The notes under the pieces are model-generated. The model was not told the DNA's origin, searched no databases, and saw nothing but the letters and a program-made list of their open reading frames with translations. From the NCBI GenBank assembly GCA_947310385.1, contig OX371223.1, positions 134,609,414 to 134,673,413 on the forward strand: DNA of 64,000 bases, read 5' to 3'. Source of the DNA: Nephrotoma appendiculata. Lineage: Eukaryota; Arthropoda; Insecta; Diptera; Tipulidae. The position numbers and the translations under genes are program-made. Below are positions 12,397 through 23,064 of this stretch, in pieces (the first letter of the stretch is position 1; every line of letters starts with the position of its first letter).

Positions 12397-12606
12397 ATCG
12401 TGGGGACGTACCGCACGCCCTGAGGTCTCATCCAAGCCGGGCCTAAACTAAACTAATCTGAATTACACATAAATGAATAACACAAAAACAATAAAAAAAA
12501 ATTCATTTTACAAAAAAAAAATAATAATAATATTATATATTATTAACAAAATTACCAAATTAATTATATTATACTAAACATAAATATACTAAAATAATAT
12601 TTAAAG
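12397..12606 (-). other. 3' internal region of the LTR element, no polypurine tract seen
   Basis: Between the pol stop and the 3' LTR. A polypurine tract would appear as a pyrimidine run directly right of 12396. Instead there is atcgtggggacgtaccgcac and a GC-rich stretch to about 12445, followed by A-rich sequence. Confidence 0.6.
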
Positions 12607-15600
12607 TTACGTACGGATATCCTTAATGTGATAAATTCCTAAATTTTTCCCATCTTTTCTCACAACCTCATACGCAGTATTTCCTACTTTTCGCAATATG
12701 GTACATTCCAGAAATTTACGTGCTAGTTTTGCCGAAAATTTATTAACAGCTTTGCTTTGCACATAATTCTTTACAAAAACTGTTTGACCAACAATTAAAT
12801 TACGAACTTTGCTTCTGAGATTATAATTATGTGAAGATCTATCATGAGCTTCTTTTAAATGTTTTAAAACACTTTGTTGGCATATACTTAAATTATTCGC
12901 TTTTGTTTCGGGTGAAATATTCACTTCTCCGTCTAAATTCAAAAACTTCAGCAATTCATACTCCTTACCATTTGTGATTAAATGTTGACCAAACATTAAA
13001 AAATGTGGTGAATACTTCGTGGAACTATGAACAACATTTCTTAATGCTGCTGTTATTTCAACAATATGTTGGTCCCATGTTATTTGTGATTCTGAAATAT
13101 ATGCCCTTAAAGCACAAATAATTGATCGGTTTACTCGTTCCGAAGCGTTAGCTTGTGGACAATAACGTGGAATTAAAGAATGTTTCACATTGAATTTTGA
13201 CATTAAATTTTGAAATAATTTAGATGTAAACTGTACGCCGTTATCGGAAACAACATATTCCGGAACAGAAAAGGTCAAAAAAACTTCATTTTCTAGAAAT
13301 TTAACAACATCAATGGCAAGTGCTTTTCGAAACGGTTTAAGAAAAATAAATTTTGAATAGTGATCTAAAACGATAAATAAATAACAATTTCCATTCTTAG
13401 ATCTCGGATAAGGTCCGAGAAAATCAATAAATAAACGTTGCATAGGTCGCACAACCATCCTCTGTTTACCCATTTCGGTTCTAGTTATGTAATTGACCGG
13501 TTTGGTTTCTTTGCATATTTTGCATGAATTTACGAATTCTTTTACATCCATTGCCATTTTTGGCCAATAAAAGTACCGTTGAATTCGTTCTAGCATTTTA
13601 GTTGTTCCAAAATGTGCAGACGTTGGAGGGTTGTGAGCTTGATTTAGAATATGTAAAACCAAAGGTTGGGGCACGTATAATTTAAATTTAGGAAGATCAG
13701 TTGCCGAAATAGTCAAATTTTGATTTGTCGTATTCACAAGAATTTTACCATCAGAAACACAAAAATTTGAAAATGAGGCCAAATTGTTTTGAATTTTGTC
13801 AATCAAATTTAAATAATCCAAAGATTTAAATGCCACTGAATCAAGGTTTATGTCAAAACCGCACTCATGAAGTATCAATTCTTCCATAAACACACGAGAC
13901 AGTGCATCTGGTACTACCATTTGTGATCCACTGCGATGCTGTATTGTGAAATCGAAAGCCTGCAACTTCAAACTCCAACGCGCCAACCTGCCTGTGAGCT
14001 CTTTTTGACTCATAAGCCATTTAAGGCTAGCGTGGTCGGTTACAATTACGAAAGGATATCCCTCAATATATGCCCGAAACCTCTTTACGCTCAACACAGC
14101 AGCAAAACACTCTAACTCAGTGATAGAATAATTGCGCTGAGCAGCGTTCAATTTCTGCGACATATATGCTATTGGATGATCCTCTCCGTCATCTCCTTTT
14201 TGAAGCAACACACTTCCGACTCCAGTAGTACTGGCATCACACTGGATCACAAAAGGTTTACCAAAATTCGGATGAACAAGTACAGGAGCATTTGTCAAAG
14301 CGATTTTCACCTTTTCAAATGCTTCCTGAGCCTTATTGGTCCAAATAAATTTGCTCTGCTTCCTAGTCAAATCTGTAAGCGGTGACACTAACGAGGCAAA
14401 TGAGCATATAAATCTTCGATACCACCCGGCCATTCCCAAAAACCGACGTAGTTGTTTGAGAGTGGATGGCACAGGGTACTCTTGAATCGCCTTAACCTTT
14501 TCTGAATTTGTCGCCAAAATTCCATCTCCTATCACATATCCCAGATAATTTATTCTTTTTAAAAGAAAATGACTTTTCTCAATGTTAACCGTTAAACAAG
14601 CCGCAGACAATTTATTTGCCACCAACGAAAGTAATTCAATATGTTCCTCAAATGTTTTGGAAGTGATTAGAAGGTCGTCAAGATATATAAATATACGTTC
14701 GTGAAGCTCGTGGGGTATCACCTGATCCATTAACCGGCACATTGTTTGTGGCGCGTTGCAAAGACCAAATGGCATCACTGTGAACTGGTATAATGGACGA
14801 CCAGGAACGGTAAACGCTGTCTTATCGCGAGACTCTTCATCCAGCGGAATTTGCCAAAAAGCATCCTTCAAATCTAAACTTGAAATGAATTTGGTGTCCT
14901 CCAACCGGCTCAAGAGTCCGTCGATTATAGGCAGCGGATACGCGTCCCTTTTCGTTACTTCGTTCACACGTCTGGCATCTAAACAAAGACGAGCTTTGCC
15001 ATTTGCCTTAGTTACTAATGTCACAGGTGAACTCCAAGAACTTCTGGACACTTCAATCACTCCCAAAGACATCATCCGATCCAACTCTTCATACATGGCT
15101 GCTTGCTTAATCGGAGATACCGGGTAAAATCTTTGTTTTATAGGATTAGCTCCTTGAACATCAATATGATGAGATAAGATTGTTGTTTTACCTAAACCTT
15201 GCTTATTACTAGACGGAAATTTTTCTATAATAAGATTTAATTTAATTTGTTGTTCCGATGAAAGTACATGGGTATCACTAGAATTTGGTATTTCTGGACT
15301 AATTTCTGAAATGGTTTTCGGAATTATATTAAATAATTTCCAAAAATCTATGCCTAAATATAAAACTTGTTTTAGACCAGGAACCAAATAAATTTTCATA
15401 AATTTATCAATTCCATTAAATCGAACATTTGCCCAAATAAAACCAAAAACTCGCTCAGAATATCCATTGGCCGTTTTAATTTTACTATTAATATTGTACA
15501 CTTTAAAATTTGAATTAGTCAAATAGCTTTCACATCCTTTTCCTAAAGCAGTTATTGATGCTCCACTATCCATTAACCCAACATAAGAAACGCCATTAAT

Positions 15601-15968
15601 ATTTACTTTGGCAAATGGTCTTTCATCCACTTCATCGGTTATAAAAGTTTCTGAGATATCACTTTTGATGTTCTTCAACTTCTGGCAGTACCTTTTAGTA
15701 CGTAAAGAAGCGAAAATAGATCTGTTTCTCACCTTTATTGAAGAAATAGAAGAAAGAGCATCTGGTAATTCTAATGGATTTTCATTTTGAATTTTGATCG
15801 AATCTAAATTTATGGTCTCTTGAAAATTTGGTTTGGACGATAATGGTTTGGTGTCATGTTCGAAATGTGTGGTGGCTGTTGCTGCTCTTCGTTCCGAGAA
15901 ATTTTGGGTGCAGCTGTTTGATTCCTCGGCTTGCCGTTTCCCGATGAACATTTTGGACAATTTGTTTT
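12607..15968 (-). CDS. pol: Pol polyprotein: protease, reverse transcriptase, RNase H, integrase
   Basis: Open for about 1117 codons, expressed as Gag-Pol by frameshifting; the frame opens after a TAA near 15969 and ends at 12607. Numbering from the TTG at 15960: an aspartic protease active site DSGA at 131-134; RT with SLDLKDAFWQIPL (Asp 363) and YLDDL (426-430); RNase H with QCDAS (Asp 575), TELE near 615 and TDHASL (Asp 642), ending PDALSR; the integrase HHCC zinc motif at about 776-816 (NQAHN, SAHFG, CKIC); and the DD35E core with FIDFLGPY (Asp 846), VVSDNG (Asp 906) and ASERVN (Glu 941). A degenerate GPY/F-like tail follows. No stop or frameshift is seen, so it is likely functional or very recently so. 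Confidence 0.95.
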
Positions 15969-17810
15969 AAACACACCATCAGTACCACAGCCGAAACAAA
16001 AAAGTCGAAGAGATTTATCACACTGATAAAATTTATGACCAATATTGAAACAATTCCAACATACTCGAATATTGGAATCATTAGAATTTGAATTTTGTTG
16101 TAATTTATATTCATCAATTTGGTAAGGTGTATTATAATTTAAATTAGAATTAAAAGTTGGTTGTACATTTTGAATTTGCTGTTGTTGATTGCCATTAAAA
16201 TTTCCATATAATTTATCGAAATTAGAACAAACATTTGAATTTGGTACTGTAGAATTTGGAAAATGTGTTTCTAAATCAGGTGAAAGTTCATTAATAAATT
16301 TGTTATAATTTCTGAATGTGTTGTCATAACATTTATTATTACGCTTCCACGTATCTTCTAACGCTACACATCTCCTAACCAATGTCCCAATATTTTGAAA
16401 TTCTTGATCTGCCAAATGATTTTGAAGATCAATACGCATGTTATATCTCAAAATTCTTAAAATATCTGCGTCCGTTATGGGTTTTCGAAACTGCAAAGTT
16501 AAAACCAAGATTTCATTATAAAATTCAATGAAAGATTCATTCGGTTTTTGTCTTCTTGAATCAATTAACCGCCTTATATCCTCATCTGTACGTCTGTCCT
16601 GGAATCTTTCAATTAACGCAGCTTTCAATTGAATCCAAGTTGATGATGGATTGCGTTCTATATAGCACCAATACCAATTGGACGCTACACCTTTCAATAA
16701 AACACTAAATTCGTTTCGTAAACTGTTTTCATTAACTTGATAAGTTTGGGCAAGGTGCTCAACTCTGAAAATGAAACGTTCAATTGATATTCCACCAGCA
16801 GACCCATCGAATTCAATTTTCCACCTGGAAAGTGTATGCTGATTATTACTAGATCCAAATGATGTAATTGGCCGAGATGAAAACACTGGTAACGTTTGCG
16901 ACTGATTTGGATACTGATTAAATTGACTTGGGAAACTTGGTTGTTGTTGTGTTTGAAGAATAGAATGAGGCGGATAGTTTTGTAAATATTGTAAATTTTG
17001 TCCAGGAAAAGGATTGTTAAAATTTTGATCTGGATTATTATTCGAATTAATTGGCAAATTAACAAATGGTGTATTAGAAACAGGATTTTGAAAATTGTTT
17101 AACTGGTTTGGAAAATTGACCGAATGAATATTTAAATTTTGAAATTGGGAATCTAAATCACTTATTGCAGGCGAATTTTGAAAATTGCTACAAATTTGAT
17201 TATCAGTGCTATCATTTTGATTCCTCAATTTTGGTATAGTCATAACGGTAATTTCTGTCTTATTAGTTTTTTCGATCAAGGTTTTCGCAGAAGAAACCGA
17301 TTCAACATCCGATACACCCTCTTCAGAAGAAGATAATTCGATAATTGGAACCTGACCTTTAACATCCTTAATTGATTCACTTAATAAAGATTTATTTTCT
17401 GAAACACACTTAATATTATCAAATAAAATATTGGCGAGTTTTAACGTGTCCAAACATTTTGATTTGTAACGTTTTGTTGTATTTGATAAACGTGTTAACC
17501 TATCAATTACATGAATTAACCGAGAACGCCCAATTGATAAATTCATATTTTCCACTTCTTCGTTATTTAAATTAATAAACCATAGAAGCAACTCGTTAAT
17601 TTTTCCACTGCATTTCCTGATCTCACGATCCGGATTTTTACAAGCTTGTCTGTGCGGCTTATGAGGTTGGAGAATGGGATTTTTAATTTCATTATCTACA
17701 GATGACGCTAACAAATTTAATTTTTCAATAGGAGTGCCTTCTAAATTACGAACCTCGCACTCAACCAAAAATTCATCTGGCCTTAATAAATCAATGACCA
17801 GACGTTCCAT
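15810..17810 (-). CDS. gag: Gag structural protein
   Basis: 666 codons from ATG 17810. The N-terminal part is polar, the centre (about residues 230-330) is rich in Asn/Gln/Pro, and a retrotransposon-gag capsid-like domain lies at about 335-470 (RWKIEFDGSAGGISIERFIF, then SNWYWCYIERNPSSTW). A CCHC zinc knuckle CWNCFNIGHKFYQC is at 584-597. A second knuckle-like CFGCGTDGVFKTNC at 605-618 has Val where His is expected. The C-terminus overlaps pol, which lies in the -1 frame. The leader between gag and the 5' LTR is about 850 bp. Known role of the family: forms the particle that packages element RNA in the cytoplasm. Confidence 0.93.
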   Translation of the reverse strand: MERLVIDLLRPDEFLVECEVRNLEGTPIEKLNLLASSVDNEIKNPILQPHKPHRQACKNPDREIRKCSGKINELLLWFINLNNEEVENMNLSIGRSRLIHVIDRLTRLSNTTKRYKSKCLDTLKLANILFDNIKCVSENKSLLSESIKDVKGQVPIIELSSSEEGVSDVESVSSAKTLIEKTNKTEITVMTIPKLRNQNDSTDNQICSNFQNSPAISDLDSQFQNLNIHSVNFPNQLNNFQNPVSNTPFVNLPINSNNNPDQNFNNPFPGQNLQYLQNYPPHSILQTQQQPSFPSQFNQYPNQSQTLPVFSSRPITSFGSSNNQHTLSRWKIEFDGSAGGISIERFIFRVEHLAQTYQVNENSLRNEFSVLLKGVASNWYWCYIERNPSSTWIQLKAALIERFQDRRTDEDIRRLIDSRRQKPNESFIEFYNEILVLTLQFRKPITDADILRILRYNMRIDLQNHLADQEFQNIGTLVRRCVALEDTWKRNNKCYDNTFRNYNKFINELSPDLETHFPNSTVPNSNVCSNFDKLYGNFNGNQQQQIQNVQPTFNSNLNYNTPYQIDEYKLQQNSNSNDSNIRVCWNCFNIGHKFYQCDKSLRLFCFGCGTDGVFKTNCPKCSSGNGKPRNQTAAPKISRNEEQQQPPHISNMTPNHYRPNQIFKRP
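15936..15942 (-). promoter_or_regulatory. Candidate -1 ribosomal frameshift site GGGAAAC
   Basis: Within the 159-nt gag/pol overlap, the gag frame reads tcG GGA AAC. This fits the X.XXY.YYZ slippery pattern, and slipping back by one gives GGG AAA CGG, which is the pol frame. It lies about 20 codons after the CCHC knuckles. A short stem CGGC-AA-GCCG follows at once. The site is inferred from sequence. Confidence 0.75.
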
Positions 17811-18644
17811 GATAAATTAAATTTATTATTTTAACACACCAAAAAAAATTAAATATAAAACTAAAATTAAATTAACCTAAATAAAAATAAAATAAAATAA
17901 AAAAATAGATACCTAACTTAAAATTAACTAAACCTAAACCATAAAAACAAATATTGTAATGAATCAAAATTATTTTATAATTATAAAAACGAAGAAAACC
18001 TTAACTAAAGGTAGACACGAATTTAAACCAATCTATACGCTAAAATACTATAATACACTCGTAATACTAAAATCTGACCCCAGAAATTTACAATATGAAT
18101 ATTGTCGTTAGACCAAAACACAAAAATAATTATATAATACAAATAGTGACAAATATTTTTAAACGAACGTTGTTTAATAAAAATTGATAAAAAATTTCCG
18201 TAAACTGAATGAAGTGTGTGGTTGTTGCTGAACCATGAACCAGCCTTTCTCCAAAAATAAAATATATTATAAAACCGAAAATAAATTTACGAAACTTAAA
18301 ATTATTTAAATATAGTATACACATATATGATCAATATCCTAGATAGCATATACGTACTACACTATACAAAAAAAATCAAATAAGAACCTTATCAAAACCT
18401 ATCTTAAACATCAATTTGAATAGAAAAATTCCAAAGATATAAGACGTTTCAAAAAAATTGTTTATTCAATTTATTAAAATTAAATATCGTTTCTTTATAA
18501 AACACCGGCATCAATGATTAAATTTGATTTAATGTCGATCCAAATTAGAGAAATTAAAAAAAAAATTACAATCAGAAACCTAAATGAAAATTTAAAGAAA
18601 CATTGGAATTTAAAATAAATTTTGAAATTTTTATATATACAAAT
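17811..18644 (-). other. 5' leader of the LTR element
   Basis: About 830 bp between the primer-binding site and the gag ATG, A/T-rich, without a long ORF. Presumably contains the packaging and untranslated leader sequences. Confidence 0.6.
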
Positions 18645-18662
18645 AAACCGTATTGGGCGCCA
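18645..18662 (-). promoter_or_regulatory. Primer-binding site, tRNA-Lys type
   Basis: On the minus strand, three bases after the 5' LTR, the sequence reads TGGCGCCCAATACGG. Its first ten bases match the 3' end complement of lysine tRNA used by many insect gypsy-type elements. Beyond that, similarity to a tRNA could not be checked here. Confidence 0.8.
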
Positions 18663-18665
18663 TAT

Positions 18666-19922
18666 TGTTACATGCTACAACTAGTTTACCACTCCCGGTA
18701 GCTCAGGGATCAGGGTGTGGAGTTGTTTTGCATTTTAACAATAAAATTTAGAAAATTTTGATCCTGTGAAACCAGCACAATAACTCAGCAACAACCACAC
18801 AAATAATTTTAAAGATTTATTTGAACATTTATATCAAACAACAAAAAAAAAACTTATATATTAATTATATGCATACGTAAATCCAAAAACAAAAATATAC
18901 ACTATATATTATATTTTAATACACAAAAAAAAAATTGTGTTACAAATTCCTTTTTTTTTTTTTTTAAATTTAAATAAATATTATTAAAATTAAGTATAAT
19001 TAAACAAAATAATTATTTTTAAAACAAAAAAAAAATTGACAATAAAAAAAAATATTACTTGTAATTATTTGTACTGTCTTCCTCCTGTTCAGCCAAAACC
19101 GTAATCAAAATTTAGCTGGTACACGATTCCTTTATCAACCATATACTGCCACATAAAACCACTCCATAAACAAACTGCCACCAAAATTTAATGATTGAAC
19201 ACGCAAATTTATTTTGTGTTTTTTTTTTTTTTGTACTAATTTTATATTTATGCAATTAATTTTTATTAATTATTAGTTTTATTACAATTATAAATATGTT
19301 TTTTTTATTTTTTTTTTAATAACATATACAATCTTTACACATGTATATTTTAAACATTTTTTTTTTTTTTCAGCAATCACAAAAAATCAAAAAAAAAAAT
19401 CACAATTTTTTTTTTATTTTTTTTTTTTATATTTATATAAATGTATATTATGTATTGTTCTTTTGATATGCTCCTTTATAAGATATATGCATATACGAGT
19501 ATGTACGTAAAAAATATGTATAACGAATAAAAAAATTCACGATATTCACGATAGTATCTATAACTATATATAATCAATAAAACAATATTCATTCACTTAT
19601 AGTTTATATTACTATTATTTCCATATTTGTTTGGAAATCCAAAACAATACTGCACATTTACCACAATTATTCAAAAAAAATTATTTTAAACTACTATTCT
19701 TCAGAATAGTTCTCGTTCGTTTTCTTTCTAATTTTCAACTCCCATTTTTTCCGACAAACAAATTTTTAGAATTTTTCGCAGGCTAAAAGATTCCAAAAAT
19801 ATTAAACCAAAAATGTTGATAACTACGTTTTGTTAAAAGAAAACTAAAGTAGAATTTTGCACAGTATTGTTTTAGACCTCCAAACAAACACAAAAATTTG
19901 GAACAATATTCATATTGTAACA
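18666..19922 (-). repeat. 5' LTR of the Ty3/gypsy element
   Basis: 1257 bp, matching the other LTR apart from homopolymer length. Ends in GTAACA at 19922, followed by the ATTT target duplication. Confidence 0.95.
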
Positions 19923-19926
19923 ATTT

Positions 19927-20068
19927 CTGAAATACGGCCAATTAATTCTAGAAAATATATAAGCTCAAAAATTTCATTCTACAACCTCCTTAAAAGGCCT
20001 AACTACCCCTGTTGGAATATCGATAACCCGACGAACTTTTAGGAACATCGTCTCATTTTCAAGTGTGT
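19927..20068 (+). repeat. Inverted-repeat element resumed after the retrotransposon
   Basis: Continues the interrupted tandem copy: attctagaaaatatataag here corresponds to attctagaaaaaatatata in the left arm near 10632. It ends where the right inverted arm begins. Confidence 0.65.
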
Positions 20069-20806
20069 CCCAATTCAAGTGCGGTTGAAACCATTCAAAG
20101 CAGATGATGCATGAAATTTTTGAACGTGCAAATCTTTATCCCAATTTCGCGATCTTATATATTTTTTCTAGAATTATTCCACCAAATTGCGAAATTTTCT
20201 TGGAATTTTTAACAATTTTTACAAATTTCACCCCCGTTAGGGGATGTTTCACCCCTAAACATCAATGATATCGGTAAGAATCTATGTTAATGATCATAAT
20301 TGAGGAGGACAAAGAACTTTCAGTCGAAAAAATCAGATGTCCTGAGCGAATTTCCAGAATCGTCTCTAGGGGTGGTTAACCCCCTGAGAAAGGGTGGTTT
20401 CGAAAAACCCTCGAGCACGTCAACCTTACTTTTTTTTATGGAGTAATATAAATTTTTTCCAGAATTTTTCGCATCAATTTGGACTTTTTAGACAGCTTTT
20501 TTGAATTTTCAACCCCTTCATAGGGGTAGTTTCACCCCCTAGGTTATACCAAAATTCTTGAAAAAATAATATATAATGTAAGTTTCTGAAATACCTATTT
20601 TGGAATAAAAAATTTGCAGATTTTTTCATGTTTTTTGAGGAAAATTATCGAAAGTCACTTTTTTACCCCCAACTTCAAGGGCGGTTTTCACCCCCTTAGA
20701 AGGGGATTGAGCACTTAAAAAAATACGTGTCATTTATTTTCCACTCCTCTACAACATATTAAAGTTTCATCGAAATCGGAGCCGGACACCTGGAGACCCA
20801 TCCTTG
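20069..20806 (-). repeat. Right 738-bp arm of the long inverted-repeat element
   Basis: Reverse complement of 10001-10740, ending cacctggagacccatccttg. The arms differ at scattered positions (for example near 20500-20560, where small substitutions cluster), so the element is considerably older than the retrotransposon inside it. Confidence 0.88.
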
Positions 20807-23064
20807 TAAGACAACTTTTTGTATTACAAAAAGAATTTGGGCAATGCCAAACAATTGGTTGTTTCAACCTAAAACGTTTTCAACATTAACTCCTAATTTG
20901 GTTACATTTACTAAGAAAATTTGGTAGAATTAACATGTTGTAGCATTTAGCTTGGACACCAAAAAACATGGTAAAAATACCGTCAACAACATGCTTGCTA
21001 GAGATTTGACCTACACATGGACTTAATGCGGTTGTTGTACGGCTTTGCGTCTGGGAGTGGGGTGGGATTTACAGTATGTGTAGGCCAGGTTTAACCGCTT
21101 TAAATTAAATAATAAAAACTAATTACCCAAAATCAAGTTCACCTTGGCACTCACCCTAGTTCATCCTCAATTTAATTGGCTTAATTATATCTCATGTTTT
21201 TTTAAATGAATAACGCAATGGATAATTTGAATTTTAACAATACGCGACCTTAGAATAAAAGGGTTCTATGTTCATTGTTCATAGTTTCGAGAAAACAGCA
21301 ACTGAATATTCAAATAGGTATTTCTTATTTTTCACTTGATTGTTTTTCTTCGGCCTTTTGAATATAGATGTAGCCTATATTGAATTTTTCGAAGTTTTCT
21401 TCATTTTACCAAAAATTTTAAAAATTTGTTGAGAAATAGTAAAAATAATATTGCACTTACAACCTTTTCTAAATTTTGGAATAGAAATTAAAAGTTAAAA
21501 AAAGTTCTATCTGGGCACATAAACCTTTGTTATATAATCTATGGAATATTATGAGTTCGTTATTTGAAATTGAAGATTTTCTTTTTAGACTTGTATAGTT
21601 AACAGAAAATGAAAACCGGTTTTGATTTCCAAAATTATTTGTATTTTTCGGAAAACGATTATCACATTTCAACATAAATTGTAATGTTTTTAAATAAAAT
21701 AATTCATTCTAAATATAATTAGATAACATCACATAGTTCTGGTAGTCCTTAAGTTCCATTGCTATTTCCTCAAAAATTATGTATAAGTATAGATTAAAAT
21801 AGACGATTAGTCTTAATTTTTTGGTAATAAAATCGTTTTATAATAATCTATGTCTTGTCGTGGCATATATTTTAACATTTTTTCCAAATGTTGCTTTTAA
21901 TGATTTGGTATAGGTTTGTGGTTACCGCTTATTATAGGATCCGTTATTCCTACACTTGTTGGAATTTTTTGCGGACGACTTTGATTTCTGGTTGTTTTCG
22001 TCGTACGCCTTACTGTGGTTCTAATATAATCCTCACAGTTATACAATAATTGACTTCAAAAGTGTATTGTGTAAACTGAACCATCGTTAACGAACTGAAG
22101 GGGACCACTTTATAGTTAAACGCTTTAACACATTGTTCAACATTTTTAAAATCATTCGGTTTCATTTGTATCACCTAATATGGTCGTTTTCTGTTAATAC
22201 TTTTTAACAACCGAATACGACCAATAGGAGAAAAAACTCATTTTATGTTTATGTTATTGTATAAATTTGTGTTTAACAACAGTTCAATAGTCAAACTTCG
22301 ATTCAGTCCAGTCATACCCACCTGTAAGAAATTCTCTTCCCGAAACACATAATTTATCTGGAATGCATCACATACATCACATAAACCTAAAACAAATAGA
22401 AATTAGCAATTAATTAATACTTACCTTGTCATTGTATAAGTTCATCTTTGATTACCTAGAAATTAGTTTAAATTATTTGAATCAAACCAAATCATATGTA
22501 AACAATATACCTAACATAATTTGTCCTTGAACTTGATCTTCGATTTGGTAAACAAAACAAATTATGTCACGCATATTGTAACACAATTATTAACTTAGAA
22601 TTTCACCTTATATTTATTAACACGTAGATACTTACCTATAAAACACAACGAATGTAATTATGTACCTAAAATAACAATATGAACTTAAGATAAATGTAAA
22701 TTTATTATTTAACTATTTCTTACCAGTTTGTTATGATGTATTGACATTTGGGTACCACTACTAATGCAATTAACTTAGATTGTACTACCCCCAATGCAAT
22801 ATTGGTGTAACCCATACTTATTATAGAGTGCGTTCAATACGTAACATGTAAGTTTATTATGCCATCTAGTGGGAATTAAGTTTTATCTCGATTTATCTCG
22901 AACGCAATTGATATCCCTCTATAGTAAATATACATATTTTTTTTTGTAATAAAAATTGTAAAATAGAAATATAAAATTCTTCTTGCTGTAACCACCAAAG
23001 CGTCCACATTGGAATTTAATAATAAACTAAGGAAACCAAAAATAATATCCTGTAACGATTCATT
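20807..23064. other. No recognisable gene
   Basis: A/T-rich. The minus strand at about 22110-21890 is partly coding-like (a piece reads TTKTTRNQSRPQKIPTSVGITD) but breaks frame within a few dozen codons, and I do not recognise it. Many taccta/ttacct strings at 22390-22740 resemble splice donors on the minus strand, without exons I could join. Confidence 0.4.

Larger units (their letters stand above)
11137..19922 (-). mobile_element. Complete Ty3/gypsy LTR retrotransposon
   Basis: An 8.8-kb element on the minus strand with two LTRs (TG..CA ends), a gag frame, an overlapping pol frame in the -1 frame, a primer-binding site next to the 5' LTR, and a 4-bp target duplication ATTT (11133-11136 and 19923-19926). 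The two LTRs differ only in the length of A/T homopolymer runs in my comparison, which points to a recent insertion. Both frames are open. There is no env-like frame. Domain order PR-RT-RNaseH-IN is that of Ty3/gypsy. It sits inside the long inverted-repeat element, whose uninterrupted sequence can be seen by removing it. Confidence 0.96.

Noticed and set aside
14176..15127. Plus-strand ORFs of 69-123 codons opposite pol
   Set aside because: Antisense shadows of a strongly supported pol frame; no domain of their own.
22390..22740. Series of taccta/ttacct strings as splice donors of a minus-strand gene
   Set aside because: No exons could be joined into an open frame; likely A/T-rich chance matches.
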